DNA from: Leptospira koniambonensis
Lineage (GTDB): Bacteria > Spirochaetota > Leptospiria > Leptospirales > Leptospiraceae
Assembly: GCF_004769555.1 (NCBI RefSeq)
Contig: NZ_RQFY01000004.1
Span: 1,971,520-2,035,519 of the forward strand
Reading direction: 5' to 3'
DNA: 64,000 nucleotides
Positions 44,087 to 53,213 of this stretch are shown piece by piece. Within the stretch, counting starts at the first letter, position 1; each line of letters begins with the position of its first letter. Made by a program: the position numbers and the translations under genes. Under the pieces are notes generated by a model. That model was not told the DNA's origin and did no database searches. It saw nothing but the letters and a program-made list of their open reading frames with translations.

Positions 44087-46257
44087 ATACGGAAACTTTT
44101 CCTACAAGTATACCTGAGCCAGAAGGTATTTTAAAAGAGGCATTCGATTCTAGAAAGTTTACGTATAGAAGATTAGGATTTGTTGGAGTTCTTGGACTTC
44201 TATCCTTATTCGGGATCTATTTAGAATATCGTTTTCTTCTAATAAACGGGATCTCTCCTTTGGAATGGGCAACACTTTTGCTCTTCTGCTTTTTATTTCC
44301 TTTATTAGCGTTTGGAGCAACCACTGCGATCTTCGGGACAATCCAAAGAATTAGAGGAGGGGATCCTACGCGTATTTCTGGTTTGATTTCAGGCCAAACT
44401 GCAAGCCCGAAGGAACTCCCACCAACGGCGGTAGTCATTCCAATCCACTGTGAAGATGTAGCAAGAGTTGCAGCAGGTTTAGAATCCATGATGAAGTCAG
44501 CGGCTTCGGTTGGCTTAGGGGAAAACCTAGACTTCTTCTTATTATCTGATACAACTGATCCGGATATTTGGCTGCAAGAGGAGAAAGCATTCTCAAAACT
44601 TTCTAGAAAGCCGGAAACAAAGGGAAGGGTTTATTACAGAAAGAGAAGGATCAACCTAAACAAGAAATCAGGTAATATTGCAGACTTCTGCAGAAGATGG
44701 GGAAGACGTTATAGATATATGATCGTCTTGGATGCCGACAGTTTGGTAACCGGCGAATGTATGCTAAACCTGATCCGCCTCATGGAAGCAGTGCCTAACG
44801 CAGGTATTATACAAACAGTTCCGAAAATTATCCGAGGCAAAAGTTTATTCCAAAGATTGGCGCAATTCGGGACATGGCTCGGAAACCCGATCTTCGGAGC
44901 GGGATCTTATTATTGGCAGGTGTTTTCCGGACCTTTCTGGGGTCATAACGCAATTGTAAGATTAAAACCTTTTATGGAACATTGCGGACTTCCGGGTTTG
45001 CCTGGAGAAAGTGCGATAGGTGGAAAAATCCTCTCTCATGATACAGTTGAGGCCGCATTAATTAGAAAAGCTGGATATACTGTTTGGTTCGCTTATGATT
45101 TAGAAGGTTCTTATGAAGAATGCCCTCCTAATCTTCTGGAAAGTTTAAAAAGAGATAATCGCTGGTGTCAGGGAAACTTGCAACATTTCTGGTTTTTATT
45201 TGTGGGTGGTCTACGGATTTCCAGCAGGATACATATTCTTTTAGGAATATTGTCTTACGGAAGCTCTCTTCTTTGGGCATTACTTCTTATTGCGACCAGC
45301 TTTACTGTAATGGCGGATACTGATTATTACCGCTTGGCTTCTATTCCTGAAGAATGGGCTCAATTCCAGGAAAGTATGTATCTCCCTGTGTTCTATGGAT
45401 TACAGATTTATACTATTCTAATATTATTCATGCCTAGAATACTTTCCTTCTTGGACGGCTTATTTTTCCGCAGAAAAGAAAGTGGGATTGGATTTTTCTC
45501 CTTTATAATTTCTTTTTTTGTAGAATTTATCCAATCAGTGATCTTGGCTCCAGCTTATATGGTCCAATACACTAGATTTCTTTGGATGACTTTTTGGAAT
45601 AGGAAGATAGAATGGGGACCTCAAAATAGGGACTCTTCTCAAGGAATTGATAGAATGGCCGCTGCGCGTGCCTTACTTCCTCAGGCATTTTACGGCACTG
45701 GAATTTCTATCTGGTTATTCGTATATTATCCTGTACTTTTTTATTGGCTGCTACCGATTACTGGTGGTTGGCTTCTTTCTTATTTCTGGGGGGTATGGAC
45801 TTCTTCTTCTAAACAAGGAGAAGTTTGGAAAAAAAGAGGATTTCTTTTAACTCCGGAAGAAACTAAGAAGAATACTCTTTTGTCAGATACTGAAAATTTA
45901 GAAAAAGAATATTCTGAGTTCTTAGATGGAATGGAATCAGGAAGAGGGATTTTTCTTTCTGTTGTGGATCCTCTTCTGTTTCGTTTTCATACTTCTCGTT
46001 TGAGATCCAGAAAAAAAGAATCAGACGCACGTAAAAGATATATGGACGTTCTTGTTTCCAATTGGAAAGAATCCGGTCCTGATTCTTTGAATTCAAAGGA
46101 GATGAGTAGACTTCTTTGGGACAAACGAATTCTAAGCGATCTTCATTTCTGGTTTTGGGAAACAGATCTTTCTAAAACACATCCTTGGTGGAAGGAAAGA
46201 TTTTTAGAATACCAAACAAGGATTCGTAAAGAACAGATCGTGAATTGGTTCAACTGA
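44083..46257 (+). CDS. opgH: glucan glucosyltransferase OpgH
   Basis: Inner-membrane family GT2 enzyme that polymerises UDP-glucose into osmoregulated periplasmic glucans. The catalytic domain has the nucleotide-binding LDADSLVTGECM (DxD type) near residue 214 and the acceptor motif KRDNRWCQGNLQ near 362. About seven membrane segments flank it. At 724 residues it is shorter than E. coli OpgH (about 850), because the long cytoplasmic N-terminus is missing and is apparently encoded by the small overlapping gene before it. The start overlaps that gene's stop as ATGA. Glucan chains would be released to the periplasm, where OpgG acts. Confidence 0.9.
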   Translation: MNTETFPTSIPEPEGILKEAFDSRKFTYRRLGFVGVLGLLSLFGIYLEYRFLLINGISPLEWATLLLFCFLFPLLAFGATTAIFGTIQRIRGGDPTRISGLISGQTASPKELPPTAVVIPIHCEDVARVAAGLESMMKSAASVGLGENLDFFLLSDTTDPDIWLQEEKAFSKLSRKPETKGRVYYRKRRINLNKKSGNIADFCRRWGRRYRYMIVLDADSLVTGECMLNLIRLMEAVPNAGIIQTVPKIIRGKSLFQRLAQFGTWLGNPIFGAGSYYWQVFSGPFWGHNAIVRLKPFMEHCGLPGLPGESAIGGKILSHDTVEAALIRKAGYTVWFAYDLEGSYEECPPNLLESLKRDNRWCQGNLQHFWFLFVGGLRISSRIHILLGILSYGSSLLWALLLIATSFTVMADTDYYRLASIPEEWAQFQESMYLPVFYGLQIYTILILFMPRILSFLDGLFFRRKESGIGFFSFIISFFVEFIQSVILAPAYMVQYTRFLWMTFWNRKIEWGPQNRDSSQGIDRMAAARALLPQAFYGTGISIWLFVYYPVLFYWLLPITGGWLLSYFWGVWTSSSKQGEVWKKRGFLLTPEETKKNTLLSDTENLEKEYSEFLDGMESGRGIFLSVVDPLLFRFHTSRLRSRKKESDARKRYMDVLVSNWKESGPDSLNSKEMSRLLWDKRILSDLHFWFWETDLSKTHPWWKERFLEYQTRIRKEQIVNWFN

Positions 46258-46289
46258 TCTGGAAGATCAACCTTTTATTCAAATGATTT

Positions 46290-47408
46290 CTACCTTATAG
46301 CCTGATAGATCTCCTCCCTATCTCCTTTTGAAAATACAAATTGCCAGAGCTGGATTTTTCTGGAACGGAATGCGCCGGCACAACTTAAAAGATAAAATTC
46401 CCACATACGTTTAAATCTTTCTCCATATTTTTTCTGGATGAGATTCCAACCCTTCTCGAAATTATTATACCAAGCCATGAGTGTTTTATCATAGTCCGGA
46501 CCGAAATTATGAAGATCTTCTAATACAAAAAGATTTTCGCTGGCTTTAGTGATCTGTGCTGCAGAAGGAAGATGTGAATTCGGAAAAATATATTTTTCGA
46601 TCCATCTATCTGTCATCTTGCTCGAATTATTGGAGCCAATCGTATGAAGTAAAAATAGTCCCTTCTCCTTTAGAGATTTATAAACTATTTCCATATAGGT
46701 CCTGTAATTTTTATAACCTACATGTTCCATCTGGCCTACTGAAAGAATAGAATCGAAATTGTCTTTTACGTCTCGATAGTCCATCAGTTCGTATTTTATA
46801 TTTAGATTTTTGGATCTATCTTCAGCGAGTGCCAATTGTTCTTTAGAAACGCTTATGCCGAATACTTCTGCTCCATATTCTCTGGCAGCATGTCTGGCAA
46901 GTCCTCCCCAGCCACAGCCGATATCCAAAACCTTCATTCCCGGTTGGAGGTCCAGCTTCCTGCAGATTAGATCCATTTTGTTTTCTTGTGCCTGATCCAA
47001 AGAGTTGGTATTCTTCCAATATGCGCAGGAATAGACCATTTCTTTGTCTAACATTAGCTCAAATAGATCGTTTCCTAGATCGTAATGTCTTTCTCCGATC
47101 ATGAACGCTCTTCTTTTTGATTGGCGATTTAATATTATAGATTCTATATATAGAAAAAAGTTCCCCCAGGTTTTGGCTGCCTTTTCTATTCCTTTATCTA
47201 ATAATCTTCTGACTGTTTCGTCGAACCTTCCACATTCGAACCAGCCATTCATATAAGCTTCTCCTAAACCAAGAGAACCATTACTAAATATTTTTTCGAA
47301 TAATCTATCGTCCTTTACTTGGATGTCCCAGTCGGCGTTTCCTCCGAAGCTGACTCCCGCCTTTGCAAATAATTCTTCTACCTTACCGCGAACTTTTTCT
47401 TTCCACAT
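46290..47408 (-). CDS. cfa: cyclopropane-fatty-acyl-phospholipid synthase
   Basis: Adds a methylene group from S-adenosylmethionine across double bonds of phospholipid acyl chains in the membrane. The SAM-binding motif VLDIGCGWGGLARHAA is clear. The substrate-side segment YDLGNDLFELMLDKEMVYSC and the C-terminal region with the expected aromatic residues are present. The ATG at 47408 is preferred over an upstream start at 47426, since GGAGGGC precedes it at good distance. The 372-residue length matches E. coli Cfa. It could act on unsaturated chains from a desaturase such as the one at 4806, but the genes are far apart. Confidence 0.93.
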   Translation of the reverse strand: MWKEKVRGKVEELFAKAGVSFGGNADWDIQVKDDRLFEKIFSNGSLGLGEAYMNGWFECGRFDETVRRLLDKGIEKAAKTWGNFFLYIESIILNRQSKRRAFMIGERHYDLGNDLFELMLDKEMVYSCAYWKNTNSLDQAQENKMDLICRKLDLQPGMKVLDIGCGWGGLARHAAREYGAEVFGISVSKEQLALAEDRSKNLNIKYELMDYRDVKDNFDSILSVGQMEHVGYKNYRTYMEIVYKSLKEKGLFLLHTIGSNNSSKMTDRWIEKYIFPNSHLPSAAQITKASENLFVLEDLHNFGPDYDKTLMAWYNNFEKGWNLIQKKYGERFKRMWEFYLLSCAGAFRSRKIQLWQFVFSKGDREEIYQAIR

Positions 47409-47541
47409 GATGCCCTCCCTAAGCAATCGCAGTCGCCGATTAAAATACTCGATTTTTGGAAGGAAGAAAAGTAAAAAAGATAAAAGAAGATATTAGACTA
47501 TATTCTATTCTGCCAAACGCTTGTTAGCTGGATGATGTAAC

Positions 47542-48657
47542 TTAATTGATAAGTTGAATAATTGAATCTTCGATTTCTTGGATGGCATCTTTTTGAAATC
47601 TTGGATCAGGCACAACGTTAGAAGACATAGCTGACTTAGAAACTTCTTCCCAGCGGAAAGAAAATAGATCATTATGAGAGATATAGGAAGATTTATACTG
47701 AGATTGTAACGTTTCTACCAGATATTTATACTCTGGAGAGTTACCTCTATCTGTATAAAGTATAGGAGTTCCTGCAAAATAAGACTCACTTAAAATACCA
47801 TAACCTGGTTTGGTTAACACGAAATCGCATGCTCTAAGTAGATCCGGATAATGACAGTTTGGAATAGTGATAATCCCTAAATTATTTTTAGCTTCGATCT
47901 TCCATTCAATCCCGCCGATTACAATCCTTCTTTTGGATGGGTCCCATTCTTTCCAATCAAAATGAGCGGAGTCGATCCCATAAGCACCGAAGGAAAATAA
48001 ATAATATTCAATATCTTCTTCAAAGCCATAGTATCTTCTGGCTTCTTCTTTATTTAAATTTGGCTTACGTCCTAATAATCCAATGTTTTTGGTTTTACGG
48101 ATAGAAGTAACCGGGCAGGAAAGTGGAAGGATTAGTCCTAAATCGCAAAGTGTATATTCTTTCTTTAATTCTTCAGAATATTTTTGAAATATTTCAGACC
48201 TATAATATGAATAAATATAATCCCAAGTAAAATTTCCCAAAAATAGAGATGGGATCTTTAATTCAGAAGAGATCAGAAAGGGAAAAGAAGAAGAATCTGA
48301 CCATATAATATCCGGTTTTTCTCTTTTGAGATATTCTGTTTCTGATTGTAAAAGAGAGGCTTTATTTTTCTGAAATTCTATAATTTCAGATTCAGTGGAT
48401 TCCAGATCCATTCCAAGAGAATCTTTTTGGACTATTCCTACATCCGATTTTGTTTTTCTGAATTGGATCCTGGACCTGACTTGTCCCCAAATTCCGGAGA
48501 CATCCAAAGAAGATGCAAATTCTTCTCCTCTAGGAGAATTGATGGTTGCGGTCCATTCTGGATTTTTAATTAAGATTTGGATGATTGCTTCTAAACTGCG
48601 GCTTATATGGCCGAAACCGTGGCCGCTTACGAATGCGGAGATATGGATCTTTTTCAT
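47542..48657 (-). CDS. glycosyltransferase-like protein, GT1/MurG type fold
   Basis: 371 residues, apparently cytoplasmic. The N-terminus HISAFVSGHGFGHISRSLEA has the glycine-rich loop of GT-B glycosyltransferases of the MJ1255/MurG group. The C-terminal half contains YPDLLRACDFVLTKPGYG and GTPILYTDRGNSPEY, the usual nucleotide-sugar binding site of this family. The donor and acceptor are unknown. The ATG at 48657 is the best start. An insertion sequence begins 15 bases upstream, so the gene's original promoter or upstream operon has probably been separated from it. Confidence 0.7.
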   Translation of the reverse strand: MKKIHISAFVSGHGFGHISRSLEAIIQILIKNPEWTATINSPRGEEFASSLDVSGIWGQVRSRIQFRKTKSDVGIVQKDSLGMDLESTESEIIEFQKNKASLLQSETEYLKREKPDIIWSDSSSFPFLISSELKIPSLFLGNFTWDYIYSYYRSEIFQKYSEELKKEYTLCDLGLILPLSCPVTSIRKTKNIGLLGRKPNLNKEEARRYYGFEEDIEYYLFSFGAYGIDSAHFDWKEWDPSKRRIVIGGIEWKIEAKNNLGIITIPNCHYPDLLRACDFVLTKPGYGILSESYFAGTPILYTDRGNSPEYKYLVETLQSQYKSSYISHNDLFSFRWEEVSKSAMSSNVVPDPRFQKDAIQEIEDSIIQLIN

Positions 48658-48664
48658 TAACGAT

Positions 48665-48672
48665 TTTGTCGA
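48665..48672. repeat. left copy of putative target-site duplication
   Basis: TTTGTCGA; the match with the right copy extends one base further to TTTTGTCGA (48664-48672). Confidence 0.55.
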
Positions 48673-49947
48673 TATAGTAGCACCAAAGCGCACAAGTGCA
48701 TTGCGTGGGCTTGTATCATCCTATAATTCCTTTCCAATCAATATAAAATACTACCAGGAGCGTACGGAGTATTTCTTAGATACCTTTTATCCAAAGTTTT
48801 GCCCTGAATGCAAGATTCAACTCAGAAAGCGAGTAGGGCTGAGAAGCTATCTAATCCGTTGCGAGAATTGTCACCGCCAGGCTTCTCGACTCTCATATAC
48901 ACCACTGCACCAATTCAAGCTGCCGTTATGGACCTTTAGTTACGTACTGGAGGAAGCCTATCTTCGAAGTCCGAAGGTATTAACGTCGGCAGAGATCCAA
49001 AGGAAACTGGGGATCTCATACAAGTCGGCTCTACTTCTCAAAAGAAGGATCCAACTGTTTGCAGCAGAACAGAAGGATAGCTTCCGAGATCTAATCTTCC
49101 GGAATCTGGAATCCGAATTCCGGGAGTTTCGACTTCCAGAACTGACACCGGAAACAAACCATCATATAGAAGGAAAGAAGCGAGTAGGGCGGAACGTTCC
49201 GGACAAAAAGGAGGCGATGAAACGGGCGATACAAGGAAAGCCAATAGTCAACGCCGATACGCTGGTATTGTTCTCCGCATCCCAAAGAGCCAATAAGGGC
49301 CGTAAACGTCACAAACACGGTGGTTCTACCGCTTCCATCTATATGAACGACAAGCTGGGAGGCCGACAGATCGGAACGATGGTGCATACGATCGTAACCA
49401 GTAAGGGCGCACTGATACTCGATTCGGTCCCGGACCAGAAGATGGATACGCTTGGTCCGCTATTTCTCCGGAACATTCCAATAACCGCACCCGTATTCAC
49501 CGATAGCGCATACACGTGGCTCGGAACAGCATACCGGAACCACCGGATGGTGAACCACTCGGCCCGTTCGAAGGACAGCCGTTACAGATGGGCAAGGAAC
49601 CGGTGGAGCAGGGACGGAGTCCACGCCCAATACGCGGAGGGAAACCACCGAGCAATCAAACAGGCGTTCTCCCAATACGGATACATCCAACCAAAGTATT
49701 CACAACTCTACCTGGACGAGTATTGTTTCTTTAAGAACCTGAAGGCTTTCGGGATGGATCGGTTAATCGAAACGAACCGGGAAAAGAGGGGGATCGAGGT
49801 GGTGCCAACCCAAGTGTGGGAGGATGGGGTATCCTTGCTTCCAGACCGAAAAGGGAGAACTTCTCAGCCAGCTGCGCTCGGCCGTTCTTCCGCTTTTGAG
49901 CTGAAAGCGAGGATACCAACCGATGTGCTAATTGTCAATCTGAGATT
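48673..49947. mobile_element. IS1595-like insertion sequence
   Basis: About 1275 bases, more G+C-rich than the flanks, holding one transposase gene and bounded by the direct repeat TTTTGTCGA. IS1595 elements are known for 8-base duplications. I see no long terminal inverted repeats; only TAGCAC at 48678-48683 and GTGCTA at 49925-49930 are inverted. Removing the element and one repeat copy joins trmH to the glycosyltransferase gene with a TAATG overlap. Boundaries are inferred from the flanks, not from the ends. Confidence 0.55.
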
Positions 49948-49972
49948 TTTGTCGAAGCACTTCGTACATTAA
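48701..49972 (+). CDS. IS1595-family transposase
   Basis: A zinc ribbon (FCPECKIQLRKR with IRCENC) is followed by a DDE-type core. Candidate acidic residues are in VNADTLVLFSASQ and VFTDSAYTW. The last motif, QYAEGNHRAIKQAF then YIQPKYSQLYLDEYCFFKN, is the IS1595 signature, in which other members read EGFWSLLKRG and KHLQRYLDEF. The frame is open from 48395, but that part only mirrors the glycosyltransferase gene. A TATAAT is at 48722-48727, with TTG at 48701 the only usual start codon nearby, so the true start is uncertain. The last eight or so codons read out into trmH sequence and end at TAA 49970-49972. Confidence 0.7.
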   Translation: MRGLVSSYNSFPINIKYYQERTEYFLDTFYPKFCPECKIQLRKRVGLRSYLIRCENCHRQASRLSYTPLHQFKLPLWTFSYVLEEAYLRSPKVLTSAEIQRKLGISYKSALLLKRRIQLFAAEQKDSFRDLIFRNLESEFREFRLPELTPETNHHIEGKKRVGRNVPDKKEAMKRAIQGKPIVNADTLVLFSASQRANKGRKRHKHGGSTASIYMNDKLGGRQIGTMVHTIVTSKGALILDSVPDQKMDTLGPLFLRNIPITAPVFTDSAYTWLGTAYRNHRMVNHSARSKDSRYRWARNRWSRDGVHAQYAEGNHRAIKQAFSQYGYIQPKYSQLYLDEYCFFKNLKAFGMDRLIETNREKRGIEVVPTQVWEDGVSLLPDRKGRTSQPAALGRSSAFELKARIPTDVLIVNLRFLSKHFVH

Positions 49973-50740
49973 AATTCCAGCGGACATTGCCAGATTTAAA
50001 CTATCTGCCACTCCCTTCATAGGGAGAGAAATATACTGATCACTTTGAGATCTTGCGTATTCACTTAGTCCGTACTGTTCGCTTCCAAAAACAAGTGCAA
50101 CTTTTCCTTTCAAGTTGGCGTCCCAATGAAGAGACTTAGCTTCTGGAGTCACTGCATATGTTTTGTATCCAGCATTTTTGAGAATAGGATAAAGTTCTTT
50201 AATGTCAGATTGAAAAACATCCAAGGTGAATAATGTTCCGGTAGAAGAGCGAATGACGTTTGGATTAAATAGATCCAATCTTGGATCAGCAACAAATACT
50301 TTGTTAAAACCAGCACCTTCTGCAGTTCTTAAGATGGTGCCTAGATTTCCAGGCTTTTCTACACCTTCGATCACAAGTACAGGGTCGTCTGAAAGTTTTG
50401 TTTTAGAAGATAAGGAAAAGTCAGGTAATTCAGCAGTGGCGATTAAGCCGTCAGGTCTATCTCTATAAGAGATCTTTTCGAAAATTTGTTTTGGAACGAT
50501 GATCGTTTTTGCATCTATAGAAGAGACCAGATCTTCTTCATTTTCTCCTAAGTAACAAGCGGGGCAGGTGAGTAGATATTCAAATTGTACTTTGCCTGAA
50601 ACCTGTGCTCTTTGGATCTCTCTGAAACCTTCAATGAAGAATGTGTCTGATTTTTCCCTGTTCTTTTTTTCTTTTAGTCCGGAGATATATTTCAGCTTTT
50701 CATTTGAAAAACTGCTAATTTCCAAAATGTTCTTCTTCAA
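49928..50740 (-). CDS. TrmH/SpoU-family RNA 2'-O-ribose methyltransferase
   Basis: Transfers a methyl group to a ribose of tRNA or rRNA; the specific site is unknown. It has the three SpoU motifs: EKPGNLGTILRTAEGAG near residue 135, LVFGSEQYGLS near 215, and ISLPMKGVADSLNLAMSAGI near 240. The N-terminal 90 residues are the usual substrate-binding domain. The current C-terminus QKSQIDN and stop TAG appear to be supplied by the adjacent insertion sequence; the ancestral end was probably RQNR. The start overlaps the upstream methyltransferase gene as ATGA (50737-50740). Confidence 0.85.
   Translation of the reverse strand: MKKNILEISSFSNEKLKYISGLKEKKNREKSDTFFIEGFREIQRAQVSGKVQFEYLLTCPACYLGENEEDLVSSIDAKTIIVPKQIFEKISYRDRPDGLIATAELPDFSLSSKTKLSDDPVLVIEGVEKPGNLGTILRTAEGAGFNKVFVADPRLDLFNPNVIRSSTGTLFTLDVFQSDIKELYPILKNAGYKTYAVTPEAKSLHWDANLKGKVALVFGSEQYGLSEYARSQSDQYISLPMKGVADSLNLAMSAGILMYEVLRQKSQIDN
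49948..49955. repeat. right copy of putative target-site duplication
   Basis: TTTGTCGA, matching 48665-48672; the match extends to nine bases (49947-49955). Confidence 0.55.
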
Positions 50741-51615
50741 AGTTTTACTCTATTCGAATAAAATACACAGTTAGAACCTGCAGGATGTAATCTTCCTGTG
50801 GATTCAGAGATAGAAAGTTCTTCTGTGAGATAATTCCCAGGGGTTTTGATCCTTCCTTCTAAAATTCTCCTGAGTGCAAGAGGGCTAAATCCTGTAGAAT
50901 GACAGGTCAAAAATACAAATTCAGGTTTATTATTGCAGAGTTGCATAAGTAGATCCATCATTTCCGGTAGATCTTTTTCTATTTTGAAAACTTCTCCGCT
51001 GGCGCCGCGGCCGAAGGTAGGAGGATCTAAGATAAAACCTATATATTTTTTTTCTCTTCTGATCTCTCTATTCAGAAATTTTAATACATCTTCTATGATC
51101 CAACGCACTTTTTTATCTGCGAGCCCCGAAACTTGCGCATTTTCTCTAGCCCATTCTACCATACCTTTGGACGAATCCAAATGACATGCGTCTAGTCCAC
51201 CAGCTAATACGGATAAGGTGGAAAGCCCTGAATATGCAAATAAATTTAGAACTTCTCCTTGGCCTGCAAGTTGAGAAGAAACATTTCGGATACGATCCCA
51301 ATTGCTCAATTGTTCCGGAAAGATACCAAGATGTCCAAAAGGAGTAAAACGTATCTTAACAGTTAAGGGCGGTATCTGGATTAGAAATTCATCTTCTGAG
51401 TCTGGTCTCGAGGCACTGGATCCTTTCCAGCTCCAATTTCCTCCACCTTTATCGCTTCTATGATATTCTCCGTCAGCGTCCTTCCAAAGAGAAGTTTGAG
51501 TTGGAGGCCAAGCGGCAACCGGAGAAGGGCGGATCACTTTATACGGACCCACTTGTTCTAACTTTTTGAAATTTCCGGAATCGATGAGTTGGTAAGTATT
51601 TTTATTAGCGCTCAT
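50737..51615 (-). CDS. class I SAM-dependent RNA methyltransferase, RlmI-related
   Basis: 292 residues. The SAM site is VLNLFAYSGLSTLSVLAGGL near residue 123. The catalytic region FILDPPTFGRGASGEVFKIE near 197 is the (D/N)PP motif of 23S rRNA cytosine-5/guanine-N2 methyltransferases such as RlmI and the C-terminal half of RlmL. The N-terminus lacks a recognisable PUA or THUMP domain. It overlaps the preceding and following genes by 4 bases each, forming one coupled unit with a second RlmI-like gene and trmH. The modified nucleotide is unknown. Confidence 0.75.
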   Translation of the reverse strand: MSANKNTYQLIDSGNFKKLEQVGPYKVIRPSPVAAWPPTQTSLWKDADGEYHRSDKGGGNWSWKGSSASRPDSEDEFLIQIPPLTVKIRFTPFGHLGIFPEQLSNWDRIRNVSSQLAGQGEVLNLFAYSGLSTLSVLAGGLDACHLDSSKGMVEWARENAQVSGLADKKVRWIIEDVLKFLNREIRREKKYIGFILDPPTFGRGASGEVFKIEKDLPEMMDLLMQLCNNKPEFVFLTCHSTGFSPLALRRILEGRIKTPGNYLTEELSISESTGRLHPAGSNCVFYSNRVKL

Positions 51616-52886
51616 ATGTTCTGATCCAAGGGTTCACATTTTTTATAGATATGCACCTTGAAGTATTTCCCCTCCGGAAATTCCTTACGTGTAGGATGAT
51701 CCGGTTCCGGTCTTAATTTAAAAAGATCCTTGTACTTCCATCCTTTGTTTGCCAAGGTTTCTCGGCCAATCTTTTCGAATTCGGACTCTAGGATTCTTCC
51801 TGAACAAGAGAGTAAGATTAGGTCTCCTTCAGGTTCTAAATGTAAGAGTGCCTTAGAGATTAGACTACGATATGCTTTTTTACCAGCAGGAATAGCAGCT
51901 TGGTTCGGAGTCAGATTGGGTGGATCTAAAACGATCAGTGAAAATTTTCTGTCTTCTAAAAATCCCCAGTCTTGGAACAGATCTGCCCGGACCAGATGAT
52001 GTTTTCCTTTTGTGAGGATTGTATTCTTCTTCTCAAAATTTAAGATTTCAGTTTCCGGCAAAATATGAGACGCAAATTCTTCGAGTGCTTCTTTAGCTCC
52101 ATCAGCGGAGAAGACAGACTTTGCACCTGCTTCTTCTATACATACTGAAGTAAGTCCAGTATGGGAGAATAGATGGAGACAATCTTTGTCTTTAGCTAAT
52201 TCTGGTTTTTCTAATATATATTGCCGCAAATTTCGAACATCTAAAAAGAATCCACCTTTCTGGCCAGGGATCTTGGTTTTCCATTGGACCTGATTCAGAA
52301 AAATTTTTTCCTCATACGGAATTTCTTTTTTGCCTCTTAGAAAACGGATGGGTAAAGATTTTTCGGAACCTATACGTTGTGGAGAGATCCATACGATTTG
52401 TTTTGGAATTGGTTCTTCTGTTTTGGATGCAGCAGAATAAAGAAGTCTGACTACCAATCTAGAAAATGTTCTTAATGATTTTGAATAGGTTTGGACCACC
52501 CAAGTGGATGCATAACGATCCACCGTGATTCCTGGGACCAGATCATTCTCTCCATGCAAAAGTCTGTATGCATTTGTTTTGGTTCGAAGAGGTTTTCTAA
52601 GTTCCAATGATCTTTCTATGGTTTGTTGTAAGTGGGGAAGTGAGAATTCATTTCCTCTTTGGATGATACGTATTCCGATCGGACCGGAAGATGAATAGAT
52701 CCCAAATCCTAATGTCTCATTCGAACCGGAGACAAGTCTCATCCAATCCCCGTCTTGGAATGCAGAGATCGCAGTGGATAATTTTCCGTTTAAGATCCAA
52801 GGATGCCCCGAGTTTAAAACGGACTCAGTTGTTTTGTTGAGTTGGTATCGACGGAAACGGTTGTGTTTGGACGAATGGGTTTGCAA
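51612..52886 (-). CDS. RlmI-like rRNA methyltransferase with PUA domain
   Basis: 424 residues. The N-terminal PUA domain is seen in SVLNSGHPWILNG and ETLGFGIYSSSGPIGIRII. The RlmI landmark GENDLVPGITVDRY is near residue 111 and GQKGGFFLDVRNLR near 209. The SAM fold includes CLHLFSHTGLTSVCIEEAGA and the catalytic VLDPPNLTPNQAA. RlmI methylates C1962 of E. coli 23S rRNA; whether this protein has the same target is not known. A TTG at 52886 opens the frame and no ATG gives a better start. It is the first gene of the unit. Confidence 0.8.
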   Translation of the reverse strand: MQTHSSKHNRFRRYQLNKTTESVLNSGHPWILNGKLSTAISAFQDGDWMRLVSGSNETLGFGIYSSSGPIGIRIIQRGNEFSLPHLQQTIERSLELRKPLRTKTNAYRLLHGENDLVPGITVDRYASTWVVQTYSKSLRTFSRLVVRLLYSAASKTEEPIPKQIVWISPQRIGSEKSLPIRFLRGKKEIPYEEKIFLNQVQWKTKIPGQKGGFFLDVRNLRQYILEKPELAKDKDCLHLFSHTGLTSVCIEEAGAKSVFSADGAKEALEEFASHILPETEILNFEKKNTILTKGKHHLVRADLFQDWGFLEDRKFSLIVLDPPNLTPNQAAIPAGKKAYRSLISKALLHLEPEGDLILLSCSGRILESEFEKIGRETLANKGWKYKDLFKLRPEPDHPTRKEFPEGKYFKVHIYKKCEPLDQNI

Positions 52887-53018
52887 AACTTTGGGTCGGT
52901 TGGAAATGTCTAATTAATAAAGACTATGCTATCCTGCCCGGATAACACTTCAATCCATTTCGAAAATTTGTCGAAAAGAAGCCTTGACAAAGGAAAGTCT
53001 TAAAGGGGAAAATCGGGT

Positions 53019-53213
53019 ATGTCTTCTAGACGGCCAAAAACGGATATATTGTCTCCAGAATTACTTCGTCAGGCAGCCGAATCTGCTAGAAGAAAAGCAT
53101 TTCGTAAAAATCTTCCTATAGCGATTTATGAGAACGGTGTCGTGGTTCTTCTATATAAAGACGGAACGAAAAAATTCCCAGAGGAAGTTTCTAAAAAAAT
53201 ATCCCATAAATAA
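53019..53213 (+). CDS. small basic protein, probable antitoxin partner of the zeta-type kinase
   Basis: A 64-residue protein, basic at the N-terminus and strand-rich at the C-terminus (LPIAIYENGVVVLLYKDGTK). It has no known DNA-binding motif. The AAAGGGGA ribosome site precedes the ATG. Its stop codon overlaps the start of the zeta-like gene by one base (TAATG). Position, size and coupling match antitoxins upstream of toxin kinases, but I do not recognise the family. Confidence 0.6.
   Translation: MSSRRPKTDILSPELLRQAAESARRKAFRKNLPIAIYENGVVVLLYKDGTKKFPEEVSKKISHK

Noticed and set aside
48395..48700. Upstream extension of the transposase frame
   Set aside because: It is the mirror of the glycosyltransferase gene on the other strand and lies outside the inferred element.
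48678..49930. TAGCAC/GTGCTA as the outer ends of the insertion sequence
   Set aside because: Only six bases match and the sequences outside do not form a duplication, whereas TTTTGTCGA does and restores an overlapping gene junction.
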